Shown: positions 8,130 to 18,885 of the stretch, piece by piece
Layout of the letters: every line of letters starts with the position of its first letter
Position numbering within the stretch: position 1 is the first letter of the stretch
NCBI GenBank assembly: GCA_002083435.1
Contig: LWDJ01000039.1
Span: 1 to 59,309, forward strand
DNA length: 59,309 nucleotides
From: Proteobacteria bacterium SG_bin6
GTDB lineage: Bacteria; Pseudomonadota; Alphaproteobacteria; Sphingomonadales; Sphingomonadaceae
Reading direction: 5' to 3'
Notes under the pieces: generated by a model
Told to the model about the DNA's origin: nothing
Databases searched by the model: none
Seen by the model: the letters and a program-made list of their open reading frames with translations, nothing else
Translations under genes and position numbers: made by a program

Positions 8130-10949
8130 ATGATCGGTATCACTCGTCGCCGCGGCCTGACGCTCGGCGCCAGCAGCGTGGCTCTCGGCATCGCGCTGCT
8201 CGGCGGTGGCGCGGCCTACGCGCAAACCAATGCCGCTGCCGCCGGCGCGGCCGCCGCGGCACCGCAGGGGGTCGATGGCGCGCAGGAAAAGCGCGCGGAC
8301 GCGGAAGACACCAGCGGCGACGTGATCGTCATGGGCTATCGCAACTCGCTGCAAACCGCGATCGGCGCGAAGAAGAACCGCGATCAGATCATCGAATCGG
8401 TGTCGGCGGAAGACATTGGCCGCTTGCCCGACGCCTCGATCGGTGAATCGATCGCCCGCCTGCCGGGTGTCACCTCGCAGCGTATTTCGGGCCGCGCCGC
8501 CTCGATCTCGATCCGCGGTCTCGCGCCCGACTTCTCGACCACGTTGCTCAACGGCCGCGAGCAGACCTCGACCGGCGACAACCGCGCCGTCGAGTTCGAT
8601 CAATATCCGTCGGAAATCATCAACCAGGTGCTGGTCTATAAGACCCCGCAGGCGAACATCGTCGGCCAGGGTCTGTCGGGCACGGTCGACCTGCGCACCA
8701 TCCGCCCGCTGGATAGCGGCAAGCGCATCATCGCGCTCGGCGCGCGCGGCACCTATGTCGACAATGGCGTTCTCAATGCCCGAACCAACGAGTTCGGCTA
8801 CCGCGTCAATGGCGCCTATGTCGACCAGTTCTTCGACAACACGCTCGGCGTGGTGCTGTCGGCGGCGTATAACAACGAGCCCTATCAGAACCGCGAGTTC
8901 AACGCCTGGGGCTATGCCGGCCGCCCGCAGGGCAGCGTGATCGGCGGGTCGAAGTCGTACAACACCTCGGGCACGCTCGAGCGGTTCGGCGTCCAGGGCA
9001 CCGTCCAGTGGCGCCCGATCCCCGAGCTGACCGCGACGATCGACGGCTTCTATTCGGACTTCAAGGAACTGCAGATCAAGCGCGGCGTCGAACTGCCGCT
9101 GGGCTTCGCCATCGGCACCGGCCCCAACGATGTGCGGCTGCAGGTCGGCACCACCCAGGGCGGGGTGATCACCAGCGGCACCTTCTCCAACGTGAAGGGC
9201 GTCGTCCGCAACGATCCGTTCCAGCGCCGCGCCAACCTCTACGCGTTCGGCTACAACCTGAAATATGAGGGCAAGGACGGTTGGACCGCCACCCTCGACA
9301 TCAGCTATTCGCGCACCGATCGCAACGAGCTCGTGCTGGAAACCTATTCGGGCACCGGCCGCGGCCTGGGCAATGGCGCGACCGATACGATCGGCTTCAC
9401 CAGCACCACCACCGGCACCACCTTCCGCCCGACGCTGAACTATGGCGATTACAACACGATCCTGCTCACCAGCCCGCAAGGCTGGGGTGGCAACCAGATC
9501 GCGGTGACCGGCCAGCAGATCCTGGGCGGGCAGGACGGTTACTACAACAACCGCATCATCAAGGATCAGCTCGGCCAATACCGGGTGGAAGTCGCCAAGG
9601 AGCTGGACACCAACTTCATCAGCAGCGTTGTCGTCGGCCTGAACTATACCGATCGCAGCAAGAATCTGCGGCCCGACGAATCGTTCCTGGGCCTGACGGC
9701 GAACACCAACGGGCTGACGAGCATTCAGGTGCCCGCGCAGTTCCGCCAGGGGACGAGCAACCTGCAGTTCGGCCTCGGCCCGGTGATCAGCTATGATCCG
9801 CTGCAGCTGCTCAACGCGGGCATCTATACCCGCGTGCCGAACCCCTATGGCGACGTCGTCGTCAAGGCGTTCAACGTGCAGGAAAAGCTGCTGACCGGCT
9901 ATATCCAGGCGAACATCAAGTCGCAGCTCGGCATCGGCACGCTGACCGGCAATATCGGCGGCCAGCTGATCGTCACCGATCAGAACTCGACCGGCGCGAC
10001 GGCGATTTTCCTCGGCACCAACGCCAATGGTTCGCCGAACATCGGTGCGCGTTTCCGCAACGCGAGCAGCGACTATGTCGACTTCCTGCCGAGCCTCAAC
10101 CTGTCGCTGCGCCTGCCGAGCGACTGGGTGTTCCGCGTTGGCGCCGCGCGTGAAATCATCCGTCCGCGTCTTGACGATCTCCGCGCGACCTTGTCGTTCG
10201 GCGTCGATAACAACTCGCGGGTCGTGTCGGGCGGTTCGGGCAACCCCAATCTGCGTCCGTGGCGTGCCAACGCCGTCGATGTGACGGTTGAAAAATACTT
10301 CGGCACCAAGGGCTATGTCGCGGTTCAGGGTTTCTACAAGGACCTGAAGAGCTACATCTACAACGCCGATATCCCGTTCGATTTCACCGGCTTCCCGGTA
10401 CCGCAGAACCTGCCCTTCACCCCGATCTTCCAGGGTTTCGTCAACGCGCCGATCAACGGCCAGGGCGGCAACATCTATGGCGTCGAACTCGCGGGCACGC
10501 TGCCGTTCGACGTGATCTGGTCGGGTCTGTCGGGCTTCGGCATCACCGGCGGCGGATCGTACACCGAAACCAGCATCCGCCCGACGCCTGGCGCGCCGGC
10601 GGAAGACCTGCCGGGCTTCTCGAAGGTGGTCGGCAACGGTTCGGTGTTCTTCGAGAAGTGGGGCTTTAACGCTCGCGGCAGCATCCGCTATCGTTCGAGC
10701 TTCGTCGGCGAACTGTCGGGCTTCGGCGCGAACCGTACCCGCCGCCGCGTGCTCGGCGAGACGATCTACGACGCGCAGATCGGCTATGATTTCAACGACG
10801 GTTTCCTGAAGGGCCTGTCTTTCTACATCCAGGGCCAGAACCTGGCGGACACCCCGCTGCGGACGCAGGATTCCGGGCTGCCGTTCAACGTGATCGATTT
10901 CCAGACCTATGGCCGGCGCTTCCTGGCCGGCTTCACCTGGCGCTACTGA
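8130..10949 (+). CDS. TonB-dependent receptor, probable maltodextrin importer
   Basis: A 939-residue outer-membrane receptor. It starts with a signal peptide ending AAYAQ, then a TonB-box-like stretch GDVIVMGYR. The plug domain (about residues 80-200) includes IGRLPDASIGESIARLPGV and SISIRGLAPDFSTTLLNG, which mark the large Xanthomonas-Caulobacter class of receptors. A beta-barrel follows and ends in the aromatic-terminated strand FLAGFTWRY. The start at 8130 has GGGAGGGG just upstream. It should import starch oligosaccharides under TonB drive, judged from the GH13/GH97 genes that follow; the ligand is not shown by the sequence itself. An intrinsic terminator follows directly. Confidence 0.92.
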   Translation: MIGITRRRGLTLGASSVALGIALLGGGAAYAQTNAAAAGAAAAAPQGVDGAQEKRADAEDTSGDVIVMGYRNSLQTAIGAKKNRDQIIESVSAEDIGRLPDASIGESIARLPGVTSQRISGRAASISIRGLAPDFSTTLLNGREQTSTGDNRAVEFDQYPSEIINQVLVYKTPQANIVGQGLSGTVDLRTIRPLDSGKRIIALGARGTYVDNGVLNARTNEFGYRVNGAYVDQFFDNTLGVVLSAAYNNEPYQNREFNAWGYAGRPQGSVIGGSKSYNTSGTLERFGVQGTVQWRPIPELTATIDGFYSDFKELQIKRGVELPLGFAIGTGPNDVRLQVGTTQGGVITSGTFSNVKGVVRNDPFQRRANLYAFGYNLKYEGKDGWTATLDISYSRTDRNELVLETYSGTGRGLGNGATDTIGFTSTTTGTTFRPTLNYGDYNTILLTSPQGWGGNQIAVTGQQILGGQDGYYNNRIIKDQLGQYRVEVAKELDTNFISSVVVGLNYTDRSKNLRPDESFLGLTANTNGLTSIQVPAQFRQGTSNLQFGLGPVISYDPLQLLNAGIYTRVPNPYGDVVVKAFNVQEKLLTGYIQANIKSQLGIGTLTGNIGGQLIVTDQNSTGATAIFLGTNANGSPNIGARFRNASSDYVDFLPSLNLSLRLPSDWVFRVGAAREIIRPRLDDLRATLSFGVDNNSRVVSGGSGNPNLRPWRANAVDVTVEKYFGTKGYVAVQGFYKDLKSYIYNADIPFDFTGFPVPQNLPFTPIFQGFVNAPINGQGGNIYGVELAGTLPFDVIWSGLSGFGITGGGSYTETSIRPTPGAPAEDLPGFSKVVGNGSVFFEKWGFNARGSIRYRSSFVGELSGFGANRTRRRVLGETIYDAQIGYDFNDGFLKGLSFYIQGQNLADTPLRTQDSGLPFNVIDFQTYGRRFLAGFTWRY

Positions 10950-10957
10950 TCGACCCC

Positions 10958-10991
10958 GCCCGCCCGGCATCGTCCGGGCGGGCCATTTTTT
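10958..10991 (+). terminator. Intrinsic terminator or attenuator after the TonB receptor gene
   Basis: A perfect 10-bp stem, GCCCGCCCGG and CCGGGCGGGC with a 6-base loop, is followed within two bases by six T residues. It lies only 17 bases before the first halogenase gene on the same strand, so it probably reduces readthrough from the receptor gene into the enzyme row rather than marking an unrelated boundary. Confidence 0.8.
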
Positions 10992-11008
10992 GTGTAAGCG
11001 AGTAAGCC

Positions 11009-12526
11009 ATGCCCGAGGCGCCCCTCCGCGAGATCGTGATCATCGGCGGCGGCACGGCGGGCTGGATGGCGGCGGCGGCGCTGGCGCGCTTCCTCGGCCA
11101 CCAGGCGCGCGTGACGCTGATCGAGTCCGAGGCGATCGGCACCGTCGGCGTCGGCGAAGCGACCATCCCGCAGATCAAGCTGTTCAACCAGGGGCTGGGC
11201 ATCGCCGAGCCCGATTTCGTCCGCCAGACCCAGGCGAGTTTCAAGCTCGGCATCGAGTTCGTCGGCTGGGGCGCGCCCGACCAGCGTTATATCCATGCGT
11301 TCGGCGCGGTCGGCTGGCCGCTGGGGCTGTTGCCTTTCCATCATTACTGGCTGCGTCACCGCGCCGAGGGCGGGGCGAGCGGCCTGTGGGACTATAGCGC
11401 CGGCGCGCGGGCCGCGGCGCGCAACGCCTTCCAGCCGCCCGCCGATCGCCCGGGCCAGCCGGCGGCGGGCTATGACTATGCCTTCCATTTCGACGCGGGG
11501 CTTTACGCCGCGTTCCTGCGCCGCCATGCCGAGGCGGCGGGCGTGGTGCGGATCGAGGGGCGGATCGGCGCGGTGCGCCTGCGCGACGACGGCTTCGTCG
11601 CCGGGGTGACGCTCGACGATGGCCGCGCGGTGGGTGGCGAGCTGTTCATCGATTGCTCGGGCTTTCGCGGGCTGGTGATCGAGCAGGCGCTCCACGCGGG
11701 CTATGAGGATTGGACCCACTGGCTGCCCTGCGACCGGGCGCTCGCGGTGCCGTGCGCGCGGGTCGAGCCGCTAACCCCCTTCACCCGCGCGACGGCACGC
11801 GCGGCGGGCTGGCAGTGGCGCATCCCGCTCCAGCACCGCACCGGCAACGGCATCGTCTATTCGAGCGCGCATCTAAGCGATGATCAGGCCGCCGCTATCC
11901 TGCTCGACGGGCTCGACGGCGCGCCGCTCGCCGAGCCGCGCCCCTTGCGCTTCACCACCGGCAAGCGCCGCGCGATGTGGGTGAAGAACTGCGTCGCCTT
12001 GGGGCTGGCGGCGGGGTTCATGGAGCCGCTCGAATCGACCAGCATCCATCTGATCCAGGCCGGCATCGCCCGGCTGCTGCATCTTTTCCCGCGCGCCGGC
12101 TTCGACCCGGCCGACATCGCCGAGTTCAACCGCCAATCCGATTTCGAATGGCGCGCGATCCGCGATTTCCTGATCCTCCACTACCACGCCAATGGCCGCC
12201 CCGAACCCTTCTGGGCCGATTGCCGGGAGATGCGCATTCCCGACAGCCTCGCCCACAAGCTTGCCCTGTTCCGCGCCAACGGCCGGATCACGCGCGAGCA
12301 TGAGGAGTTGTTCACCGAACTCGGCTGGCTGCAGGTGCTGATCGGGCAGGGGGTGACGCCGGCGGGCTATTCGCCGCTCGCCGACGCGCTGCCGGCGGCC
12401 GATTTCGCCCGCTTCCTCGGGGATGCGCGCGCCCATGCCGAGCGCGTTGCCGCCGCGTTGCCATCGCACGCGGATTTCATTGCCCGGCACTGCCCCGCAT
12501 TGCCCCAGGAGGTGATTGCAGCATGA
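11009..12526 (+). CDS. Flavin-dependent (tryptophan-type) halogenase, copy 1
   Basis: A 505-residue homologue of tryptophan halogenases, enzymes that use FADH2, oxygen and halide to halogenate aromatic rings. Visible motifs are the FAD-binding IIGGGTAGWM at residues 11-20, SFKLGIEF with Lys79 at the position of the catalytic lysine of PrnA, WQWRIP (the WxWxIP motif of halogenases) and EPLESTSIH, the counterpart of the active-site Glu-Ser pair. All key residues are present, so it may be active. The substrate is unknown: family members near TonB receptors and sugar genes are common in Xanthomonas, Caulobacter and sphingomonads, and some, such as BrvH, brominate indole in vitro. It overlaps the next gene by ATGA. 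Confidence 0.9.
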   Translation: MPEAPLREIVIIGGGTAGWMAAAALARFLGHQARVTLIESEAIGTVGVGEATIPQIKLFNQGLGIAEPDFVRQTQASFKLGIEFVGWGAPDQRYIHAFGAVGWPLGLLPFHHYWLRHRAEGGASGLWDYSAGARAAARNAFQPPADRPGQPAAGYDYAFHFDAGLYAAFLRRHAEAAGVVRIEGRIGAVRLRDDGFVAGVTLDDGRAVGGELFIDCSGFRGLVIEQALHAGYEDWTHWLPCDRALAVPCARVEPLTPFTRATARAAGWQWRIPLQHRTGNGIVYSSAHLSDDQAAAILLDGLDGAPLAEPRPLRFTTGKRRAMWVKNCVALGLAAGFMEPLESTSIHLIQAGIARLLHLFPRAGFDPADIAEFNRQSDFEWRAIRDFLILHYHANGRPEPFWADCREMRIPDSLAHKLALFRANGRITREHEELFTELGWLQVLIGQGVTPAGYSPLADALPAADFARFLGDARAHAERVAAALPSHADFIARHCPALPQEVIAA

Positions 12527-14306
12527 TGAGACCGCTCCTGCTTGTCGCGGCGTTGCTCGGCGCTGCCCCGGCGTGCGCACAGGACTATCGCGCGCGCCCG
12601 CCCGAAGACGAAATCGTCTATTTCCTGCTGCCCGATCGCTTCGACAACGCCGATCCCGCGAACGATCGCGGCGGGCTGTCGGGCGACCGGCTCAACACCG
12701 GCTATGATCCTGCGAGCAAAGGCTTTTTTCACGGCGGCGATCTGAAGGGCGTGATCCGCCGGCTCGATTACATCCAGGCGCTGGGCGCGACCGCGATCTG
12801 GCTGACCCCGGTGCTCAAGAACAAGCCCGTTCAGGGCGGTTTGGGCCAGGAATCAGCGGGTTATCATGGCTATTGGATCACCGATTTCACCCATGTCGAC
12901 CCGCATCTGGGCACCGATGCCGAGTATAAGGCGTTGGTGGACGCGGCACATGCGCGTGGGATGAAGGTGTATTTCGATATCGTCATCAATCACACCGCCG
13001 ATGTGATCCAGTATCGGGAGTGCAGCGGCTGCGCTTATCGCAGTATCGCCGACTATCCGTACCAGCGGCGCGGCGGTGTTGGCGGCGCGGCGATCAACCC
13101 GGGTTTCGCCGGCGATGCGGTGCAGACGCGAGAAAACTTCGCCAAACTCAATGATATGGGCTTTGCCTACACGCCCTATCTCGCCAAGGGCGATGAGCAC
13201 GCCAAGGCGCCCGAATGGCTGAACGACATCCGCAATTACCATAATCGGGGCAATTCGACCTTCGAGGGTGAAAGCTCTACTTATGGTGACTTTGTCGGGC
13301 TCGACGATGTCGCGACCGAACGGCCCGAAGTGCTGAAGGGCTTCATCGAAACTTATGGCGCCTGGATCGACCGCTACGGCATCGACGGCTTCCGCATCGA
13401 CACCTCGAAGCACGTAAACCGCGAATTCTGGCAGGCGTTCGTGCCCGCGATGCAGGCGCGCGCCAAGGCGCGGGGTATTCCAAATTTCCATATTTTCGGG
13501 GAGGTTATGGTCGGCGATCCCGATACCGCGACGCTCGCCCGCTACAACGCGACCGATCGCTATCAACCGCTCGACTTCGCCTTCACCTGGACGATGGTGG
13601 GCGCGCTCAGCGCCGAAAAGGGCACCGACAGCCTGACCCGGCTGTTCGCCGACGATGCGCTTTATCAGGGTGGCCCGCGGGCGGCGCTGTCCTTGCCGAC
13701 CTTCCTCGGCAACCACGACAATGGCCGTTTCGTGACGCTGCTCCGCCAACGCCGCCGCGACATGAGCGACGCCGAACTGCTCGCGCGCGTGCGGCTGGGC
13801 CATGCGCTGCTGCTCACGCTGCGCGGCACGCCGGTGCTCTATTATGGCGATGAGCAGGGCTTCAACGGCGACGGCGGCGATCAGGACGCGCGCGAGGATA
13901 TGTTCGGCAGCCAGGTCGCGAGCTATAACGACAACCGCTTGCTCGGCACCGATGCGAGCACCGCCACCCCGCGCTTCGACACGAGCCACCCGCTGTTCAC
14001 CGAGATCGCCGCGCTCACCAAGCTGCGGAAAGCGCATCCGGCGCTCCGCCGGGGGCTGACGGTGGTGAACGCCGACAGCAAGACGCCCGGGCTGTTCGCC
14101 GCCACCCGGCGCGATCCGGCGAGCGGGGAGACGCTGTTCCTCGCCTTCAACACCTCGCAAAGCCCGGTGGAAGCGGCGGTCGCGATCGATCCCGCGATCA
14201 CCGGCTTCGGCGCGCTTCACGGACGGTGCGCCGCGCCCGGCGCGCCTGGCAGCGTGCGTGTCACCCTCGCCCCGCTCGATTATGTGATCTGCCTCGCGGA
14301 GACCAA

Positions 14307-14310
<4 letters not shown>
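12523..14310 (+). CDS. Secreted alpha-amylase family (GH13) enzyme
   Basis: A 595-residue GH13 enzyme with a signal peptide (LLLVAALLGAAPACAQ), so it is probably periplasmic. Catalytic blocks are region I VINHT, region II DGFRIDTSKH with the nucleophile Asp, region III FHIFGEV with the acid Glu, and region IV FLGNHDNGR with the stabilising Asp. The family cleaves alpha-1,4-glucans or cyclodextrins; the form suggests a cyclomaltodextrinase or neopullulanase-like or alpha-amylase activity acting on oligosaccharides imported by the receptor. It overlaps the halogenase before it and the GH13 gene after it by four bases each, which suggests translational coupling. Confidence 0.92.
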
Positions 14311-15926
<1,616 letters not shown>

Positions 15927-15937
15927 AAGGACAGGTA

Positions 15938-17974
15938 ATGCTGAAGAAACTCGTCATTCTCGTCGCGATCTTTGCCGCGGCGCCGGCGTTTGCGCAGGAC
16001 AAGCCCGTCGCCGAGGCGAGTTCGCCGGGCGGTACGGTGAAGGTTGCGCTGTTCCTCGATGGCGATGGCCGTGTGAGCTACACGGTCAGCCGGCGGGGCA
16101 CGCCGATCGTCGCGCCGTCGCGGCTCGGCTTCCTGTTGACCGATGCGCGCAAGATCGAGCGCTCGCTGGGCTTCGTTTCGGCCGAAACACGCGACTTCGA
16201 CGAGACGTGGGAGCAGCCCTGGGGCGAATGGCGCCGCATCCGCAACAATTACCGCGAGCTGAAGGTCCATTTCCGGGAGACGACCGCGCTCGCGCGGGTG
16301 ATGGACGTGACGTTCCGGCTCTATGATGACGGCGTCGGCTTCCGCTATGAATTTCCCGATCAGCCGAACCTGAAAGCGGCGAATATCGCCGACGAGCTGA
16401 CTGAGTTCGCCTTCGCGCAAGACGGCACCGCCTGGTGGAAGCCGGCCTTCCTCTGGAACCGCGAGGAATATCTCTACAACAAGACCGCTCTTTCCGCGGT
16501 GGGCACCGCCGATACGCCCGTCACGATCAAGTTCGCCGATGGCAGCTATGCCGCGCTGCACGAGGCAGCGCTGGTCGATTATTCGGGCATGGCGGTCGCG
16601 CGGACCGAGGGCAACACGCTGCGCGCCGCGCTTACCCCAGGCGCTGGGCGTGCCAAGGTGACCAAGACGGGCCCGTGGAGCACCCCGTGGCGCACGCTGA
16701 TCCTCTCGGACGATGCGCCGGGCATCTATATGAGCCACCTGATGCTCAATCTGAACGAGCCCAACAAGCTCGGCGACATGAGCTGGTTCAAGCCCGGCAA
16801 GTTCGCCGGCGTCTGGTGGAACATGATCAAGGGCGACTGGACCTGGGCGCGCGGCCCCAAGCACGGCGCCACCACCGCCAATGTAAAGCATTACATCGAC
16901 TTCGCCGCCGCCAACAAAATTCCCAACGTGCTGGTCGAAGGCTGGAATGTCGGGTGGGACGGCGACTGGTTCGGCAATGGCAACGACATGAACTTCGCCC
17001 AGCCGACCGAGGATTTCGACGCTGACGCGCTCGCCGCTTATGGCAAGGCCAAGGGCGTGCGGCTGATCGGCCATCACGAAACGGGTGGCGCCGCCAGCCA
17101 TTATGAAAGCCAGTTCGACGCCGCCTTCAAATTCGCCGCAGATCATGACGAAATGGTGGTCAAGACCGGCTATGTCACCGATGCCGCCCAGATCGAGCGC
17201 GTCGATCCCGATGGCACGAAGCTGCGCGAGTGGCATGAGAGCCAGTGGATGAGCAATCACCACCTCCGCGTGCTGCAGGCGGCCGCCAAATATCATGTCG
17301 CGATCGACAGCCATGAGCCGATCAAGGGCACCGGCCTTCAGCGCACCTATCCCAATTGGGTGGGGCGTGAGGGGTCGCGCGGGATGGAATACAACGCCTG
17401 GGGCGCCAAGAACCCGCCCGAGCATGAGGCGAATCTTGTCTTCACCCGGATGCTCGAAGGGCCGATGGACTTCACCCCCGGCGTGCTGAGCCTGACGGGC
17501 CAGGGGGACAGCCCCATTCTGTCGACCGAGGCCAAGCAGTTGGCGCTCTACGTCGTGCTCTACTCGCCGGTGGTGATGGCGGCGGACACGCCCGAAAACT
17601 ACGCCAAGCACATGGGCGCGTTCCAGTTCATCAAGGACGTGCCGACCGACTGGGAGGAAACCCGGATGCTCAATGGCGAGCCGGGCGATTTCACGACCAT
17701 CGTGCGCAAGGAGCGTGGCGGGGAGAATTGGTATCTCGGCGCGATCACCGACGAGCAGGCGCGCACGCTCGACGTAGCGCTCGATTTCCTAACCCCCGGC
17801 AAAACCTATCTCGCGCAAATCTACCGCGATGGCGATGACGCGACCTACGAGACCGAGAAGCGCCATTCGATCGTGATCGAGCAGCGCCGGGTGACGAGCG
17901 CCGATCGCCTGTCGTTGAAGCTCGCGTCCGGGGGCGGGCAGGCGATCCGCTTCGTCGCGCAGGGGAAGAAGTGA
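15938..17974 (+). CDS. Secreted GH97 glycosidase, SusB-like alpha-glucosidase
   Basis: A 678-residue glycoside hydrolase of family 97 with a clear signal peptide (LVILVAIFAAAPAFAQ). The GH97 landmarks are ALFLDGDGRVSYTV-like N-terminal beta-sandwich strands, the barrel block VEGWNVGWDGDWFG, the acidic GHHETGGAASHYE and the SHEPIKGTGLQRTYPNW segment that carries candidate catalytic or calcium-binding acids. SusB of Bacteroides is an inverting alpha-glucosidase of the periplasm; the same role on maltodextrins is inferred here. It starts 11 bases after the previous stop with AAAGGACAGG upstream and overlaps the next gene by GTGA. Confidence 0.92.
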   Translation: MLKKLVILVAIFAAAPAFAQDKPVAEASSPGGTVKVALFLDGDGRVSYTVSRRGTPIVAPSRLGFLLTDARKIERSLGFVSAETRDFDETWEQPWGEWRRIRNNYRELKVHFRETTALARVMDVTFRLYDDGVGFRYEFPDQPNLKAANIADELTEFAFAQDGTAWWKPAFLWNREEYLYNKTALSAVGTADTPVTIKFADGSYAALHEAALVDYSGMAVARTEGNTLRAALTPGAGRAKVTKTGPWSTPWRTLILSDDAPGIYMSHLMLNLNEPNKLGDMSWFKPGKFAGVWWNMIKGDWTWARGPKHGATTANVKHYIDFAAANKIPNVLVEGWNVGWDGDWFGNGNDMNFAQPTEDFDADALAAYGKAKGVRLIGHHETGGAASHYESQFDAAFKFAADHDEMVVKTGYVTDAAQIERVDPDGTKLREWHESQWMSNHHLRVLQAAAKYHVAIDSHEPIKGTGLQRTYPNWVGREGSRGMEYNAWGAKNPPEHEANLVFTRMLEGPMDFTPGVLSLTGQGDSPILSTEAKQLALYVVLYSPVVMAADTPENYAKHMGAFQFIKDVPTDWEETRMLNGEPGDFTTIVRKERGGENWYLGAITDEQARTLDVALDFLTPGKTYLAQIYRDGDDATYETEKRHSIVIEQRRVTSADRLSLKLASGGGQAIRFVAQGKK

Positions 17975-18885
17975 CGCGGGCGCTCGTCCTGCTGCTGGCG
18001 CTCTTGCTGGGGGCGTCCTCGGCGTCCGCGGCCCCGGCGCGGGGCCAGTTCGTCGAGCTGCCGCGTCTTGTTTCGAAGAACTTGCCCGAACCGGCGCATG
18101 TCACGATCTGGCTGCCTCCGGGCTATGCCAAGGGTAGGGCGCGTTACCCCGTGATCTACATGCATGACGGGCAGAATCTGTTTTTCCCCAATCTGTCCGG
18201 CTACAACAAGGTCTGGGCCGCCGACAAAGCGATGCTCAAGCTGATCGGCAACGGCGAGACCAAGGGCGCGATCATCGTTGGCGTGTGGCACCAAAAGGCG
18301 CGCGCCGCACAATATTTCCCGCAGGATATCTATGCGGCGCTGCCCGCCAATCTGCGCGCCGAGGCGGATCGCTTCGCGGGGCGGCCGGTCTATTCGGACG
18401 GCTATCTGCGCTTCCTGGTGAGCGAGCTGAAACCCTTGATCGACCGGCGTTATCGCACGCTGAAGGACGCGCCCAACACGATGGTCGCGGGATCGAGCAT
18501 GGGCGGGCTGATCTCGCTCGCGGCGATCGCGCGCTATCCGAACGTGTTCGGCGCGGCGGCATGCGTTTCGACGCATTGGCCGCTGGTCGCGCCCGATCGC
18601 ATCGGCGCGGAGACGCCAGGGCTCGGCGACGTGTGGGACAAGTTCCTCGCCGACAAGCTCGGCGCGCCCAATGGCCGGCGGATCTGGTTCGATCATGGCG
18701 ACCAGACGCTGGATCAATATTACGGCCCCTGGCAGAGCCGCGCCGATGCGCGGCTGATCGCGATCGGCTGGCGTCCGGGGGATGACTTCGAGACCAAGGT
18801 CTATCCCGGCGCCGCGCATGAGGAGAATAGCTGGGCGGACCGCCTACCGGACATTTTTGCCTGGCTGCTGAAGGCGCCGGCCTGA
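17971..18885 (+). CDS. Secreted alpha/beta-hydrolase esterase (putative esterase D/Fes-like)
   Basis: A 304-residue protein with a signal peptide (LVLLLALLLGASSASA). The esterase-fold marks are VIYMHDGQNLF, the nucleophile elbow GSSMGG, a later acid in WFDHGDQTLD and a histidine in PGAAHEENSW, giving a plausible Ser-Asp-His triad. The family includes esterase D, enterochelin esterase and sugar-ester deacylases. Its place in a maltodextrin operon suggests removal of an ester group from imported glucans or processing of a halogenated product, but neither is shown. The GTG start overlaps the GH97 stop by four bases, and its own stop shares one base with the following ATG. Confidence 0.82.
   Translation: MTRALVLLLALLLGASSASAAPARGQFVELPRLVSKNLPEPAHVTIWLPPGYAKGRARYPVIYMHDGQNLFFPNLSGYNKVWAADKAMLKLIGNGETKGAIIVGVWHQKARAAQYFPQDIYAALPANLRAEADRFAGRPVYSDGYLRFLVSELKPLIDRRYRTLKDAPNTMVAGSSMGGLISLAAIARYPNVFGAAACVSTHWPLVAPDRIGAETPGLGDVWDKFLADKLGAPNGRRIWFDHGDQTLDQYYGPWQSRADARLIAIGWRPGDDFETKVYPGAAHEENSWADRLPDIFAWLLKAPA

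Noticed and set aside
7971..10970. A very long open frame on the minus strand across the TonB receptor gene (about 999 codons)
   Set aside because: It is antisense to a clear receptor gene and reads as repetitive Arg/Asp/Val/Ala-rich sequence. Such frames are usual in high-GC genes because stop codons are rare on the opposite strand. Similar antisense frames over kup and nrdA were dropped for the same reason.
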